From Polyangiaceae bacterium (GTDB lineage: Bacteria; Myxococcota_A; Polyangia; Polyangiales; Polyangiaceae): a stretch of 57,108 bases of DNA. The stretch lies in contig JADLEQ010000016.1 in the NCBI GenBank assembly GCA_020846005.1, positions 1-57,108 on the forward strand, written 5' to 3'. Below the pieces are notes generated by a model, which saw nothing but the letters and a program-made list of their open reading frames with translations, made no database searches and was not told the DNA's origin. Position numbers and translations under genes: made by a program. Shown one piece after another: positions 8,317 to 17,760 of the stretch (position 1 is its first letter; each line of letters opens with the position of its first letter).

Positions 8317-10197
8317 GTGACGAGCCGAGCCGACCCCGGGCCCGAGGTGCTGCAGGGCATAGGGGCCGCCATCGCCCAGGCCGCGGATCTGATTGGCCTC
8401 GGCGCGGTGCTGGGGATCGGCGAGCCGGGGGCGCGCCGGTGGACGCTCCTGAACGAGGCCGCGCGCGCGCTCCTCGGCGCGGGCGCGGCCCCGGGTCGCG
8501 ACTCGGCGACCGACCCGGGCGCCAGCCTCGCGCCGTACACGGCCGAGTCGGTCCCGAGCGCCGTGGAGGCGGCGCTCCCCCGGGCCGATGGCACGGCGGC
8601 GCTCCTGCAGATCGCCGCCGGCCACGCGGAGCACCAGGGCGTACCGGTCGTCGCCGCGCTGCTCGCGGACGTGAGCGAGAGCCGGCGCGCCGAGGCCGAG
8701 CTCCTCCACGCAGAGACACGCTTCTTGCGCATGGTCGCGGCGGCGCCGGTCGCCGTGCTCGTCACCTCCGACATGATCGTGCGCTACGCCAACCCGGCGG
8801 CGCTCGATCTCGTGGGGCGCGCCACCACCGCCAGCGTGGTCGGCAGACCGACGGCCGATCTCCTCCACCCCGAGGATCGGCACTGGCCCGGCCTCGGGCG
8901 CGATCGGCTCCGCGAGGAGCGCAGCATCACCTCGGAGGTACGGATCGTCCGCGCGGATGGTGAGGTCGTCCCCGTGGAGTTCCTCGCGCTGCGCACGGAG
9001 TGGCTCGGGCGGGCCGGCGCGCTCGTCATGGGGCGAGATCTCTCGGAGCGCCGGAGGCTCCGCGCCACCGCCGCGGAGGGCGAGCGCCTCGCCGCGCTCG
9101 GGACGCTCGCGGCGGGCGTCGCCCACGAGATCAACAACCCGCTCGCGTATCTCCTCGTGAACCTGCAGCTCGTTGCTCGGGAGCTGGACGCCATCGCGGC
9201 CGGGTCGCCGCCGGGCGCCGGGCTCGCCACGCGCGTCGAGGACGCCATCCGCGGAGGCGAGCGCGTCGGCCGCATCGTGCGCGATCTGCGGTCGTTCGCC
9301 CGCCGGGAGCCCCCGGTCCGCGCGCCGTGCAGCGTCGCCGAGGTGATCCGCTCGGCGCTGGCGGTCTCCGACCACGAGGTCGCGTCACGCGCGGACGTGC
9401 TCGTAGAGCTCGATCCGGCGCTCGCCGTCCTGGGTGACCCCTCGCGGCTCGAGCAGGTCGTCGGCAACCTCGTCGTGAACGCCGCTCACGCCAGCGCGGA
9501 GGGCGGACGGCGCGGGGCGGTGACCCTCCGAGGGCGCCGGCTCGGGCGATCGCGCGTCGAGCTCGAGGTGAGCGACGACGGCCCGGGGATCCCCACCGAG
9601 CACCTCGGGCGGATCTTCGATCCCTTCTTCACCACCAAGCCAGCGGGGGTGGGCACCGGGCTGGGGCTCCCGATCTGCCACGGGATCGTGACGAGCCTGG
9701 GCGGGGAGATCGCGGCCTCCAACGCGCCGGGCGGGGGCGCCGTCGTCCGCGTCGTGCTCGACGCCGCGCCGGCCGCGTCCTCACAGCCGCCGCCGACCAG
9801 CCGCGCCGCGGACACCCCGCGCAGCGCCCGAGCTCGCGTGCTCGTGGCAGACGACGACGCCTCCGTCGCCGACGCGCTCTCACGGGTGCTCGCCGCCGAG
9901 CACGACGTCACGACCTGCACCAGCGGCGAGAGCGCCCTCGCTCACCTGGCGGGGGACGCCCGCTGGGACGCCGTGGTCTGCGACCTCACCATGCCGGGAG
10001 TCGACGGAGTCGCGGTGTACGAGTGGGTGCGGGCCCAGCGCCCGGCGCTCGCGTCGCGGTTCGTGTTCCTCGCGGGCAGCCGCTCGGCGCCGCACGTCGC
10101 CGCCTTCGTCGCCTGGGAGCAGCCGAGGGTCCTGGAGAAGCCGCTCGTCCCCGGCGCCGTGGTCGACGCCGTGCGCGCCGCGCTGGGCGCGCGCTGA
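8317..10197 (+). CDS. Hybrid sensor histidine kinase/response regulator with PAS domain
   Basis: A 626-residue soluble sensor kinase. Residues about 135-250 form a PAS domain (VRYANPAALDLVG). The HisKA helix carries the phospho-acceptor H270 in GVAHEINNPLAY, and the ATPase domain has VGNLVVNAAHAS (N box), DDGPGIP (G1) and GTGLGLP (G2). A C-terminal receiver (about 505-626) has the acidic pair in VADDD, phospho-acceptor D556 in CDLTMP and K608. The usual receiver Thr is replaced by Ala (FLAGS). No membrane segment is visible, so the signal is probably cytoplasmic. It starts at GTG 8317, divergent from the thioredoxin-like gene. No partner regulator is adjacent. Confidence 0.93.
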   Translation: MTSRADPGPEVLQGIGAAIAQAADLIGLGAVLGIGEPGARRWTLLNEAARALLGAGAAPGRDSATDPGASLAPYTAESVPSAVEAALPRADGTAALLQIAAGHAEHQGVPVVAALLADVSESRRAEAELLHAETRFLRMVAAAPVAVLVTSDMIVRYANPAALDLVGRATTASVVGRPTADLLHPEDRHWPGLGRDRLREERSITSEVRIVRADGEVVPVEFLALRTEWLGRAGALVMGRDLSERRRLRATAAEGERLAALGTLAAGVAHEINNPLAYLLVNLQLVARELDAIAAGSPPGAGLATRVEDAIRGGERVGRIVRDLRSFARREPPVRAPCSVAEVIRSALAVSDHEVASRADVLVELDPALAVLGDPSRLEQVVGNLVVNAAHASAEGGRRGAVTLRGRRLGRSRVELEVSDDGPGIPTEHLGRIFDPFFTTKPAGVGTGLGLPICHGIVTSLGGEIAASNAPGGGAVVRVVLDAAPAASSQPPPTSRAADTPRSARARVLVADDDASVADALSRVLAAEHDVTTCTSGESALAHLAGDARWDAVVCDLTMPGVDGVAVYEWVRAQRPALASRFVFLAGSRSAPHVAAFVAWEQPRVLEKPLVPGAVVDAVRAALGAR

Positions 10198-10198
10198 G

Positions 10199-10228
10199 GG
10201 CGCGGCTCGGGGAGGCCGGGGCCGCGCC
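10199..10228. terminator. Hairpin between convergent genes
   Basis: A perfect 8-bp inverted repeat, GGCGCGGC (10199-10206) and GCCGCGCC (10221-10228), with a 14-nt loop, fills the gap between the histidine kinase and the converging lipoprotein gene. There is no T-run on either side, so it may act as a barrier hairpin rather than a classical intrinsic terminator. Confidence 0.5.
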
Positions 10229-12234
10229 TACTGCTGCGCGGCAGGGTAGACGAAGCCGTGGACCTCACACGGTACGAGACGCTTCGCCGTGACCGCCGGG
10301 AGCTTCATCCCGTCGAGCGGGTCGCAGCCGAGCCCCCGGTGCGGGCACTGGTGCTTCCCCAGGTGGGCCACCCACGTGCCCGAACTCATCGGGTACCCGA
10401 ACGCCGAGAACCCGTTGGCCGCGCGCTTCAGGCGGGCGACTCCTGTCAGCTCGAGCTCGGTGCCGCGTCCGACCTCGAGCAGCTTGCCCCGCAGCTCCTC
10501 GGCCAGGTACCCGTGCCGCTCCAGCTCGTACTGCTCGACCTCGGCCACGTCCGCCGAGCGTCGGACCACCGCCCACGCCGCGTGCACCGGGACGTAGACG
10601 AAGATCTCCCCCCGGTATCCGTCTTCGGCGCCCAGGCAGATGATGTTGAGCATCGGCGGCTCGGCGTCCTCGAGGCCGAGCGAGGTCCGTGCCTGATCGA
10701 TGGGCGGCCACGGCGGAGGGTTCACTTCGTAGCCGAAGTCGATCACCTTGCAGGTGAACGGCGCGGCGCCGCCGCGCCGCCCGAGCGCGCCACGGAACGC
10801 CTCGACGATGGGCGAGAGGGGCTCCGCCCCCGGGACCACCCGCGTGCGGCCGCCGGGCGCGACGAGGCGCTCGAGCGTGGCTGCTCCAGCGACGCTCGCC
10901 ACGGCGAAGCTGCGTGACAGCGGGCTCGTATGGGAGGCCTCGAGCAGCTCCGGGTCGGCCTCTCGCGCGGCGTCCTCCCAGCGCCCCCCCCCGCGAGGCG
11001 TCGGGTCGGGGCTCGGCGTGGGCACGGGTACCGCCGCGGGCGGCGCCCCCGACGCGCCCGCCGACGCGCCCGCCGACGCGCCGGGCTGCACCAGCGCGGC
11101 GCTCGGGCGGGCGAGGCCGTCGTGCGCGGGGCAGTCGAGCCCTTCGTCTCGGCACTGGTAGTCGAACGTGACGTACCAGAGGTTCTTGTACTCTGCCGTC
11201 TCGATCGCGAGCCGGCGCTCCATCCCGCGCTCTTGGAGCCAGGCGTACGCGGGCGCGCCGTGCAGGAACCAGCGGAGGCGACTCGCGCCGCCGATGCGGA
11301 CCTTCGCGCCCCGGAGATCGGGCGCGCCCTGCGCGGTCGCCGCCGCGTCGAGCCGCGCTCGCAGCGCGGCCTCGGTGAACGGGGCGACCTCGAGCGAATA
11401 GGACTCCACGGTCGCCTGGTCGCCGCCGGCTGCCAGCCGCGCGGTGGCTCGGCGGAGCGGGAGCTCCACGACGATCGCGAGCCGCCGCGAATCGCCTGGC
11501 CCCGTGCACGCGAGCAGATCGACCTGCGAGTGGCGGTCGGCGCCAGGCGCAGCGAAGCTCTCCCGGGCATCGCGTGGTCTCGGCACGCGCGTGGCGCCCA
11601 GCGCCGTGCACTCGAACGCTTCGGCCGCGAGCTCCGAGGCCGCGAGCCGGTCCACCACGGGCGCAAGCTTCTCGGGCGGCGTCAGGGCGGTTGGCTCGAG
11701 GGGGGTCGAGGCGCCAACGCCGACCGGCCGCACCATGCCGCGCGTCGTGGGACGCGGGCGGAGGAAGAACCCCTCGCGTGCTGCCCCGTCCAGCGCTTGG
11801 GTGTGCGCGAAGTGCGCCCCGCGGGCCCTGATGTGAGCTTCCTCCGCCTCACGCGCTCGGGCTCGGTTGCGGAGCGTGATCGCGCGAGTGGCGTCCTCAT
11901 GGGCCTGCTGGTGCTTGGCCCGCAGCATCACGCGCGCGCTGTGGTTCGCGCAGTCCGGGTACGGCGGAGGGATCGGCTCCTCCGTGTACTCCTTGGTGGG
12001 CTCGGGCCCGCGCGTCGCCTGGTAGGCGTCCTCCCACTGCCCCGGTGCCCACGGCCGCGCTGGAGCGGTGGGTTGGGGGCCCCCCGCGCTCCGCGCGGCC
12101 TCCGCCGGCCCGGGCCCGGCGGCGCTGCTCGCGCCGACGCTGACGCTGGCGGTCGGGGGCGGTGGAGCGCCGGGCTGGCGCGAGCAGGCGAGAGACCAGG
12201 CGAGCGATCCGGCCGCGACGAGGAGCGGGCGCAT
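10228..12234 (-). CDS. Large lipoprotein with internal duplication, unknown function
   Basis: A 668-residue protein with a lipoprotein signal (lipobox SLAC, lipidated Cys at about 17) and a Pro/Ala-rich linker. Two similar modules of about 280 residues follow. Each begins GQWEDA or GRWEDA, continues with a segment containing SPIVEAF or APVVDRL and a single Cys, then a strand resembling IVVELPLR or IFVYVPVH. Each ends with a paired-Cys signature, CRDEGLDCPAHDGL in the first and CPHRGLGCDPLDGM in the second. The Cys pairs are probably disulfides outside the cytoplasm. No enzyme motif is seen. It is a candidate outer-membrane or periplasmic lipoprotein of a myxobacterial family. Confidence 0.82.
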   Translation of the reverse strand: MRPLLVAAGSLAWSLACSRQPGAPPPPTASVSVGASSAAGPGPAEAARSAGGPQPTAPARPWAPGQWEDAYQATRGPEPTKEYTEEPIPPPYPDCANHSARVMLRAKHQQAHEDATRAITLRNRARAREAEEAHIRARGAHFAHTQALDGAAREGFFLRPRPTTRGMVRPVGVGASTPLEPTALTPPEKLAPVVDRLAASELAAEAFECTALGATRVPRPRDARESFAAPGADRHSQVDLLACTGPGDSRRLAIVVELPLRRATARLAAGGDQATVESYSLEVAPFTEAALRARLDAAATAQGAPDLRGAKVRIGGASRLRWFLHGAPAYAWLQERGMERRLAIETAEYKNLWYVTFDYQCRDEGLDCPAHDGLARPSAALVQPGASAGASAGASGAPPAAVPVPTPSPDPTPRGGGRWEDAAREADPELLEASHTSPLSRSFAVASVAGAATLERLVAPGGRTRVVPGAEPLSPIVEAFRGALGRRGGAAPFTCKVIDFGYEVNPPPWPPIDQARTSLGLEDAEPPMLNIICLGAEDGYRGEIFVYVPVHAAWAVVRRSADVAEVEQYELERHGYLAEELRGKLLEVGRGTELELTGVARLKRAANGFSAFGYPMSSGTWVAHLGKHQCPHRGLGCDPLDGMKLPAVTAKRLVPCEVHGFVYPAAQQ

Positions 12235-12427
12235 GGGCGAGTCCGTCTACAAGGGTCGTGCCAGCCGGGAGCGCCCAGCGGGAAGCCGGCCCAGCGCTGG
12301 CCGGGCCCCGGACTGTGCAAGAGCGCGGCGAACTGCCCGGACAGACAGCGCCGCCCCGGAGCGACGCGCCCGCGCCGGGGCCGGGCGGACCCTCGACGCC
12401 AGGGCCGGCGCCCGGCAGAATCGTGGG

Positions 12428-12685
12428 ATGTCGTCCGCGGAGCGCGCCGAGCGCGAGCTCGCCGAGCTCTTCGACGAGCTGGAGGCGCTGCTGAAGAACC
12501 CCGAGCTCGCCTGCGCGCTCGCCGATCGCGCGGTCAACGCCAGCCTGTTCCTCGTCGCCGTCCAGGGCCTCCGCGCCTACGCGCGTGGCGAGAAGGCCAG
12601 CGCCGCCGAGGACCTCGGCACCGTCGCGGAGGAGATCCGCGAGCGGCTCCGCGCCCTGGAGGCCGCCGCGAAGGACGTCTGCTGA
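12428..12685 (+). CDS. Small helical protein, unknown function
   Basis: An 85-residue protein starting MSSAERAERELAELFDEL, predicted almost wholly helical with heptad-like Leu/Ala spacing and charged tail residues, and a Cys at the end (AKDVC). There is no signal peptide or membrane segment. It lies 31 bp before the TtcA-like gene on the same strand, so the two may be co-transcribed. Coding is supported by codon third-position GC and the tight spacing. Function is unknown. Confidence 0.7.
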   Translation: MSSAERAERELAELFDELEALLKNPELACALADRAVNASLFLVAVQGLRAYARGEKASAAEDLGTVAEEIRERLRALEAAAKDVC

Positions 12686-12716
12686 CGGACGCTGGCCCGG
12701 GCGCTACGGTGCTCGG

Positions 12717-13553
12717 GTGATCCCGGCCCGCAAGCTCGAGGAGCGACTCCTCGGTCGCGTGGCGCGCGCGAGCGCCGAGCACGCCCTGCTCGAGCCCGGC
12801 GATCGCGTCGCGGTGGCCGTGAGCGGTGGGAAGGACTCCCTCGTCCTGCTCCACCTGCTGCGCCGCCTGCGGGAGCGGCTCCCGTTCCCGATCTCGCTGG
12901 TCGCCGTCCACGTCGACCAGGGGCACCCCGGGTTTCCGTCGGAGCAGCTCCCGGCGTACTTCCGCGCCGAGGGCGTGGAGCACGAGATCGTCCGCGAGGA
13001 CACCTACAGCATCGTGACCGAGAAGCTCCCGCCCGGGAGCACGTACTGCTCGCTCTGCTCGCGGCTCCGGCGCGGCATCCTCTACAACCTCGCCGTCCGT
13101 CTCGGCGCGACGAAGCTCGCCCTCGGCCACCACCGGGATGACGTGATCGAGACGCTGCTGCTCAACCTCTTCTACGCGGGGCAGCTCAAGGCCATGCCCG
13201 CGCGCCTCCGCTCCGACGATGGGCGCAATGTCGTGATCCGTCCCCTCGTGTACTGCGACGAGGCCAGCATCGCCGAGCTCGCCGCGGCGCTCGAGCTCCC
13301 GATCGTGCCGTGCAACCTCTGCGGCTCGCAGGAGCAGCTCCAGCGCAAGCGAATGAAGGCGCTCCTGCGCGAGCTCACGGCCGAGAACTCGAACGTCCCT
13401 GGGAACGTCTTCGCCGCGCTCGCCAACGTTCGCCCGAGCCACCTCTACGACCGCGCGCTGCGCGAGCTCGTCGCCCCGGAACCCGCCGCCGAGGCCGCGG
13501 CGCCGCGCCGCCTCGGGCCGCGGCGGCGCCTGCCGCTCGTGGATCCAGGCTGA
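12717..13553 (+). CDS. ttcA: TtcA-like tRNA 2-thiolation PP-loop ATPase
   Basis: A 278-residue enzyme of the TtcA/TtuA family, which replaces O2 of cytidine 32 in tRNA by sulfur. It has the PP-loop SGGKDS (36-41), the family Cys pair CSLC that holds a 4Fe-4S cluster, a second Cys pair CNLC, and GHHRDDVIETLLLNLF. A Pro/Ala/Arg-rich tail ends the protein. It starts at GTG 12717, 31 bp after the small helical gene. A closely related subfamily thiolates other positions, so the exact tRNA target is inferred. Confidence 0.9.
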   Translation: MIPARKLEERLLGRVARASAEHALLEPGDRVAVAVSGGKDSLVLLHLLRRLRERLPFPISLVAVHVDQGHPGFPSEQLPAYFRAEGVEHEIVREDTYSIVTEKLPPGSTYCSLCSRLRRGILYNLAVRLGATKLALGHHRDDVIETLLLNLFYAGQLKAMPARLRSDDGRNVVIRPLVYCDEASIAELAAALELPIVPCNLCGSQEQLQRKRMKALLRELTAENSNVPGNVFAALANVRPSHLYDRALRELVAPEPAAEAAAPRRLGPRRRLPLVDPG

Positions 13554-13603
13554 GCCACGCGGACGGTTGCCCGCCCCCCGCCGTCGCCGGCATGATCCCC
13601 AGC

Positions 13604-14410
13604 ATGTCCTCCCGGCGCCTCGCCCGCCTCGCCGCGCTCCTCGTCACGCTCTCCGCCTGCGGCGGTGCGCCGCCGGTCGCCGTCCCGGAGTCTCCGTCCG
13701 ATCTTCTGGGCCCGTTCGGTCCGGCGGCGGCTCCCGGCGCGCCGGCGCCTGCGTCGCCGCCGCCCGCTGCTGCCGCGCCGCCCGCGCCGCCCGCGCCGCT
13801 CGACGCGCCGCCGCCTGGGCCGGCAGTGGACGTCGTCGGCGCGTGGAAGTGGGATGACGGCACGAAGGTCGACATCGTCGTCTACGATCGGTCCGGCCGC
13901 GGGCGGTACTATCGGGACGGAGCCGTCTGCTACGTCTTCTCGTGGTTCGTGACGGCCTCCGGCGTCCTCGGGATCCGCGCCGACGCCGACAGCGGCTGCC
14001 AGGGGCGTCGCGAGAACGACTACCGAGTCCGGAGGGAGGGCGCCCAGCTCGTCCTCGAGCACATCGGGTCGGGCTACCGCAGCCGCTGGTACCCTACCGT
14101 GGAACCCCCTTCTGCCCCGCCGCCTCCGCAGACCCCCGCCCTCGCCGCGCGCCTCGTTGGCCGGTGGAAGTGGGGCGGAGACGTGGTCACCTACGGCGCC
14201 GGCGGGCGCGGTCGCTACGACCGCGATGGGTCGCTCTGCTACGAGTTCTCGTGGAGCGTCGAGGGGGACGTGCTGCAGATCCGCGCGGACCAGGACAGCG
14301 GCTGCCAGGGCCGCCGGGACAACGACTACCGCGTCACCGTGGAGGGGGACCGCCTGACGAAGGTCCACGTCGGCTCGAGCTTCGAGACGGAGTGGGTCCG
14401 CCTCCCGTGA
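13604..14410 (+). CDS. Lipoprotein with two tandem copies of a WKW/GRGRY domain
   Basis: A 268-residue protein with a signal peptide ending in lipobox TLSAC, a Pro/Ala linker, and two homologous domains of about 85 residues. Each copy reads VGxWKW, GRGRYxRDG, CYxFSW, IRADxDSGCQGRR and NDYRV. The conserved Cys pair (CY and SGCQG) probably forms a disulfide. The pattern resembles small beta-barrel, lipocalin-like domains that measure a chemical background, but no ligand is known. ATG 13604 is chosen because it gives a compact signal peptide; ATG 13592 in the same frame is possible. Confidence 0.78.
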   Translation: MSSRRLARLAALLVTLSACGGAPPVAVPESPSDLLGPFGPAAAPGAPAPASPPPAAAAPPAPPAPLDAPPPGPAVDVVGAWKWDDGTKVDIVVYDRSGRGRYYRDGAVCYVFSWFVTASGVLGIRADADSGCQGRRENDYRVRREGAQLVLEHIGSGYRSRWYPTVEPPSAPPPPQTPALAARLVGRWKWGGDVVTYGAGGRGRYDRDGSLCYEFSWSVEGDVLQIRADQDSGCQGRRDNDYRVTVEGDRLTKVHVGSSFETEWVRLP

Positions 14411-14435
14411 CGCCACGGCGCGGCGGGGACGACGC

Positions 14436-16898
14436 TCACCGCCGCCTTCGACGTCGCGCTGCCCACGCGCCGAGCCCGCCGAGCGCCGCCCACCCGCCGC
14501 CCTCCGATGCGCGCGCGCCGACCGCGCACCCGCCGCGCGCGTGGAACCCCGCCGCCGCGACGTGCGGATCGACGGCGATGGGCACGCGCGCCTCGGCGAG
14601 CCGCTCGCCGTCGAACCGCGCGAGCACGCGCGCCTCGCCGCCGCCCGTCCCCGCGTCGGCCGAGAGCTCGAACCGGTAGAGCCCCGGCGCGACCCGCGTG
14701 GGGCCGCTCGCGAGCCGGGCGCCGCCGACCTCGACCGCGAGACGACCCGGGTCGAAGCCGTCGGCCAGCGCCGCCGCCGCCGTCCGCAGCTCGAGGACAC
14801 CCTCGATCGTCGCCGCGGGATCGGGGCGGACGTAGGCGTCGGCGAGCGCGATCCAGCTCTCGACGGGCGACGGCGGCTCGAGCGGCGAGGTGTCGCCGAG
14901 GGCCGCGGCGAGCGAGCCGTCCAGCTCGAGGGCCCCGGCACCCACCTGCTGCGCGTTGGTGACGACGCCGTGCGGCCTGCGCACGCCCGCCTGCAGGAGC
15001 GCCAGGAGGCGGGGCTGCGTGAGCCCGGGATCGCGCGCCATCAGCAGCGCGGCGGCGCCCGTGACGAAAGGCGCCGCCATGCTCGTGCCGCTCGCGAGCG
15101 CGTGGCGATCGTCGAGCACCATGCAGTCGTTCCCCGTGGCGCACGGCGCCGCGAACATGCTGGTCTCCGACCTCGACGGATCGGCCGCCTGCGTCATCGC
15201 GGCCGCGACGTACGCGCCCGGCGCGAGCAGGTCGGGCTTGAGCCGGCCGTCGAGGGTCGGCCCGGCGCCGCTGAAGTACGCCACCGAGTCACCTGGGGGA
15301 TCCTCGAGCGCGCCGAGGGCCTCGACCCCGAACGAGTGGTCGTTCCGGTCCGCCCAACTCGTGCGGTTCAGCGTCGCGCCGACGCCGATCAGCTCGGGGT
15401 GCGTCGCCGGGATGGCGATCGTCCCCTGCTTCCGGGCGCGGGGGAACAGCGCGCCCGGCGCGCCCCCATCCGGGCCGAGCTCGCCCTGGCTCTGCGCCCA
15501 CAGCGCCACCGTCGCGTTCCCCTCGAGCCGGAGCGCGTAGGTCTCCTCGGCCGGCCACTCGCCGTCGAGCACGACCACCGCGTCCTGGCTGCGTGATCCA
15601 GCCTGGTCGGCGTAGGCGGTCGCTGGGACGACCGTGGCCGCGAGCTTGCCGCGCCGCTTCGTCGTGCCGCGCGCCGGGTCGAGCGGCTCGATCCAGGGGC
15701 CGTCGCGGTCGTCGATCCCGACCCGGAGGGTGCTCCCCGCCGCCAGCCCCACCCAGACGAACACCGTGCCGCGCGCGGTCGGGCCGGCGACGGGGATCAG
15801 GAGCGGGACACGCGTGCTCGTCGCCGGCGGGACGTGGACGACGGTGTGGATCCCGAGCGGCTCGGGGTACTCGCGACCGAGCCCCGTGAACACGCCGCCG
15901 GAGTTGCCTGCGGCGACGACGATCGCGCGCCCCGGCTGGTCCGGCCCGACGAAGCTCGCCAGCCCCTGCTCGAGGTCGCTCGAGCCGTCGTGCGCGCCGA
16001 AGTCGCCCCCGAGCGACAGGTTGACGACCGCAGGCAGCCCGAGCGCGGCGGCGCGCTCGAAGATGAAGCGCACCGCGAGCAGCACGTCCGCGTCGTAGAT
16101 CGCGCCGCTCGCGCCGCGCGCGACCCGCGCGGTCACCAGCGTCGCTCCTGGCGCCACTCCGACGAACCGCGGCGGGTTCGAGCTCACGTCGTTGCCGGCC
16201 GCGATGCTCGCGACGTGCGTTCCGTGGCCAGCCGGATCGCGGGGCTCGTCGCCCGCAACGGAGTTGTTCATCGCCTCGTCGAGCGCGGGCGAGTCGTAGA
16301 TCGCGCACGTGAAGCCGGCGCGCCCGGTGCAGCCATACTCCTCCTCGAGCTCGGGGAGGCGCCCGAGCGCGGGGCGCGAGAGATCGAGGTGGAAGGCGAT
16401 GCGCGTGCGGCCGTCGGCGGCGCGGAGGTCCGGGTGCGTCGGGTCGACCCCCGTGTCGACGATGCCGACGAGCACGCCGGCGCCGTCCACGCCGGTCAGG
16501 TTGCGGAAGATGCCGGCGTGGACCCAGCCGTCGGCCCGATCCAGCCACGGCCGGAGCGGGGGCGACCAGCGCGCGCGCGCCTCGGGGTGGTCCCGCTCGA
16601 GCCGCGCGAGATCGTCGGGCGAGGCCGATACGATCGCGATCCCTGGCGCGATGGACACGACGCCAGCCGGGAGGAGCCCCGGGGCGTGCCGGACGACGAG
16701 CGTCGCGCGCCCCGCCGGGGCCACGAACGGCGGGAAGGCGGCCGGCGAGAGCGGCGCGACGGGCAGCACGAGCCGCCGGGCGTCGACCTGCGCGCTCAGG
16801 CCGGCGGTACGCGTGACGAGCGCCGCCGCCACGAGGCCCGCCACGGTGTGGACCGGGGCGCGCGCGCGGCGGCCCGAGGGGAGGCGGCGCGCTGGCAT
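14436..16898 (-). CDS. Subtilisin-family serine protease with MYXO-CTERM-like tail
   Basis: An 820-residue secreted S8 protease. After a signal peptide (about 16-36) and a propeptide-like region, the catalytic triad is D148 (IVDTGVD), H225 (GHGTHVA) and S606 (GTSMAAP), with the oxyanion Asn in VVAAGNSGG. A large insert of about 200 residues lies between the Asn and the Ser, as in PA-domain-containing subtilases. A beta-rich C-terminal domain follows. The last 32 residues have a Cys (GGCAVG, about 791), a short hydrophobic stretch and a run of Arg, the layout of the MYXO-CTERM surface-sorting signal. It probably acts at the cell surface. Confidence 0.93.
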   Translation of the reverse strand: MPARRLPSGRRARAPVHTVAGLVAAALVTRTAGLSAQVDARRLVLPVAPLSPAAFPPFVAPAGRATLVVRHAPGLLPAGVVSIAPGIAIVSASPDDLARLERDHPEARARWSPPLRPWLDRADGWVHAGIFRNLTGVDGAGVLVGIVDTGVDPTHPDLRAADGRTRIAFHLDLSRPALGRLPELEEEYGCTGRAGFTCAIYDSPALDEAMNNSVAGDEPRDPAGHGTHVASIAAGNDVSSNPPRFVGVAPGATLVTARVARGASGAIYDADVLLAVRFIFERAAALGLPAVVNLSLGGDFGAHDGSSDLEQGLASFVGPDQPGRAIVVAAGNSGGVFTGLGREYPEPLGIHTVVHVPPATSTRVPLLIPVAGPTARGTVFVWVGLAAGSTLRVGIDDRDGPWIEPLDPARGTTKRRGKLAATVVPATAYADQAGSRSQDAVVVLDGEWPAEETYALRLEGNATVALWAQSQGELGPDGGAPGALFPRARKQGTIAIPATHPELIGVGATLNRTSWADRNDHSFGVEALGALEDPPGDSVAYFSGAGPTLDGRLKPDLLAPGAYVAAAMTQAADPSRSETSMFAAPCATGNDCMVLDDRHALASGTSMAAPFVTGAAALLMARDPGLTQPRLLALLQAGVRRPHGVVTNAQQVGAGALELDGSLAAALGDTSPLEPPSPVESWIALADAYVRPDPAATIEGVLELRTAAAALADGFDPGRLAVEVGGARLASGPTRVAPGLYRFELSADAGTGGGEARVLARFDGERLAEARVPIAVDPHVAAAGFHARGGCAVGARASEGGGWAALGGLGAWAARRRRRR

Positions 16899-16989
16899 GG
16901 GCCCAACCTAGCACCCGCGGGGCGCCTCGGTGCTTCGTCGCTCGCACCCGGCATGGTACGGTCACCGGCTCGACGAAAGGACGATCCCG

Positions 16990-17733
16990 ATGGCGACCTC
17001 CACCCGACTCGGAACTCTGGCGCTGGCCGCAGGCGTGCTCGCGGCGCTCCTCGCGTGCAAGAAGGGCAACAACTGCCCCGCCCGCTACGAGGATCTCACG
17101 CCCGAGCAGAAGGCCTCCGCCGAGGTCGAGTGCGGCTGCGCCGCGGGGGCCCAGGGTACCGTGTGGGGTACGGGCGTCTACACCACCGACTCGAACCTCT
17201 GCGCCGCCGCCGCGCACGCCGGCGCCGTCCCGGCCGGAGGGGGCGCGGTGAAGATCGTGAAGTCCGCCGGTTGCCCGGCGTACTCCGGCTCGACCGCCAA
17301 CGGGATCACGACCGGCGGCTGGGGCCCCTACTCCCAGAGCTTCTATTTCGCCGGGCACGGCGACGGCAAGTGCGCGGCGGCCCCCGCCGTCGTCCCGACG
17401 CCCGTCGCCGCGGCGCCGAAGCCGGGCGAATGTCCTCGGAACTTCGCCAGCATCCCCGGCGCGAGCGACTCCACCGAGTTCTCCTGCGACTGCAGCGGCG
17501 CCGGCAGCGGCTCGGTCTGGGGGAGCGGCATCTACACGCGCGACTCCGACCTCTGCAAGGCAGCGGTCCACGCCGGCGCGATCTCGGCGAGCGGCGGCAA
17601 GATCACCGTCAAGGCGGCCCCCGGCTGCGCGAAGTACAGCGGGAGCACCGCGAACGGCATCGCGACCGGCGCGTGGGGCTCGTACCAGGGCAGCTTCTAC
17701 TTCCCGTCCAAGAACGACGGCAAGTGCCAGTGA
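16990..17733 (+). CDS. Lipoprotein with two LCCL domains
   Basis: A 247-residue protein with a lipoprotein signal (LAALLAC, lipidated Cys at about 21) and two LCCL domains of about 100 residues joined by a Pro/Ala linker. Each contains the signature VWGTGVYTTDSNLCAAAAHA or VWGSGIYTRDSDLCKAAVHA, then YSGSTANGI and a final FYF strand. LCCL domains are disulfide-linked extracellular modules thought to bind polysaccharide or lipopolysaccharide. ATG 16990 has a Shine-Dalgarno-like GAAAGGA 8 nt upstream. It is divergent from the protease gene. Confidence 0.9.
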   Translation: MATSTRLGTLALAAGVLAALLACKKGNNCPARYEDLTPEQKASAEVECGCAAGAQGTVWGTGVYTTDSNLCAAAAHAGAVPAGGGAVKIVKSAGCPAYSGSTANGITTGGWGPYSQSFYFAGHGDGKCAAAPAVVPTPVAAAPKPGECPRNFASIPGASDSTEFSCDCSGAGSGSVWGSGIYTRDSDLCKAAVHAGAISASGGKITVKAAPGCAKYSGSTANGIATGAWGSYQGSFYFPSKNDGKCQ

Positions 17734-17760
17734 GCCCGCCCGGCCGCCACGCGGGTGGCG

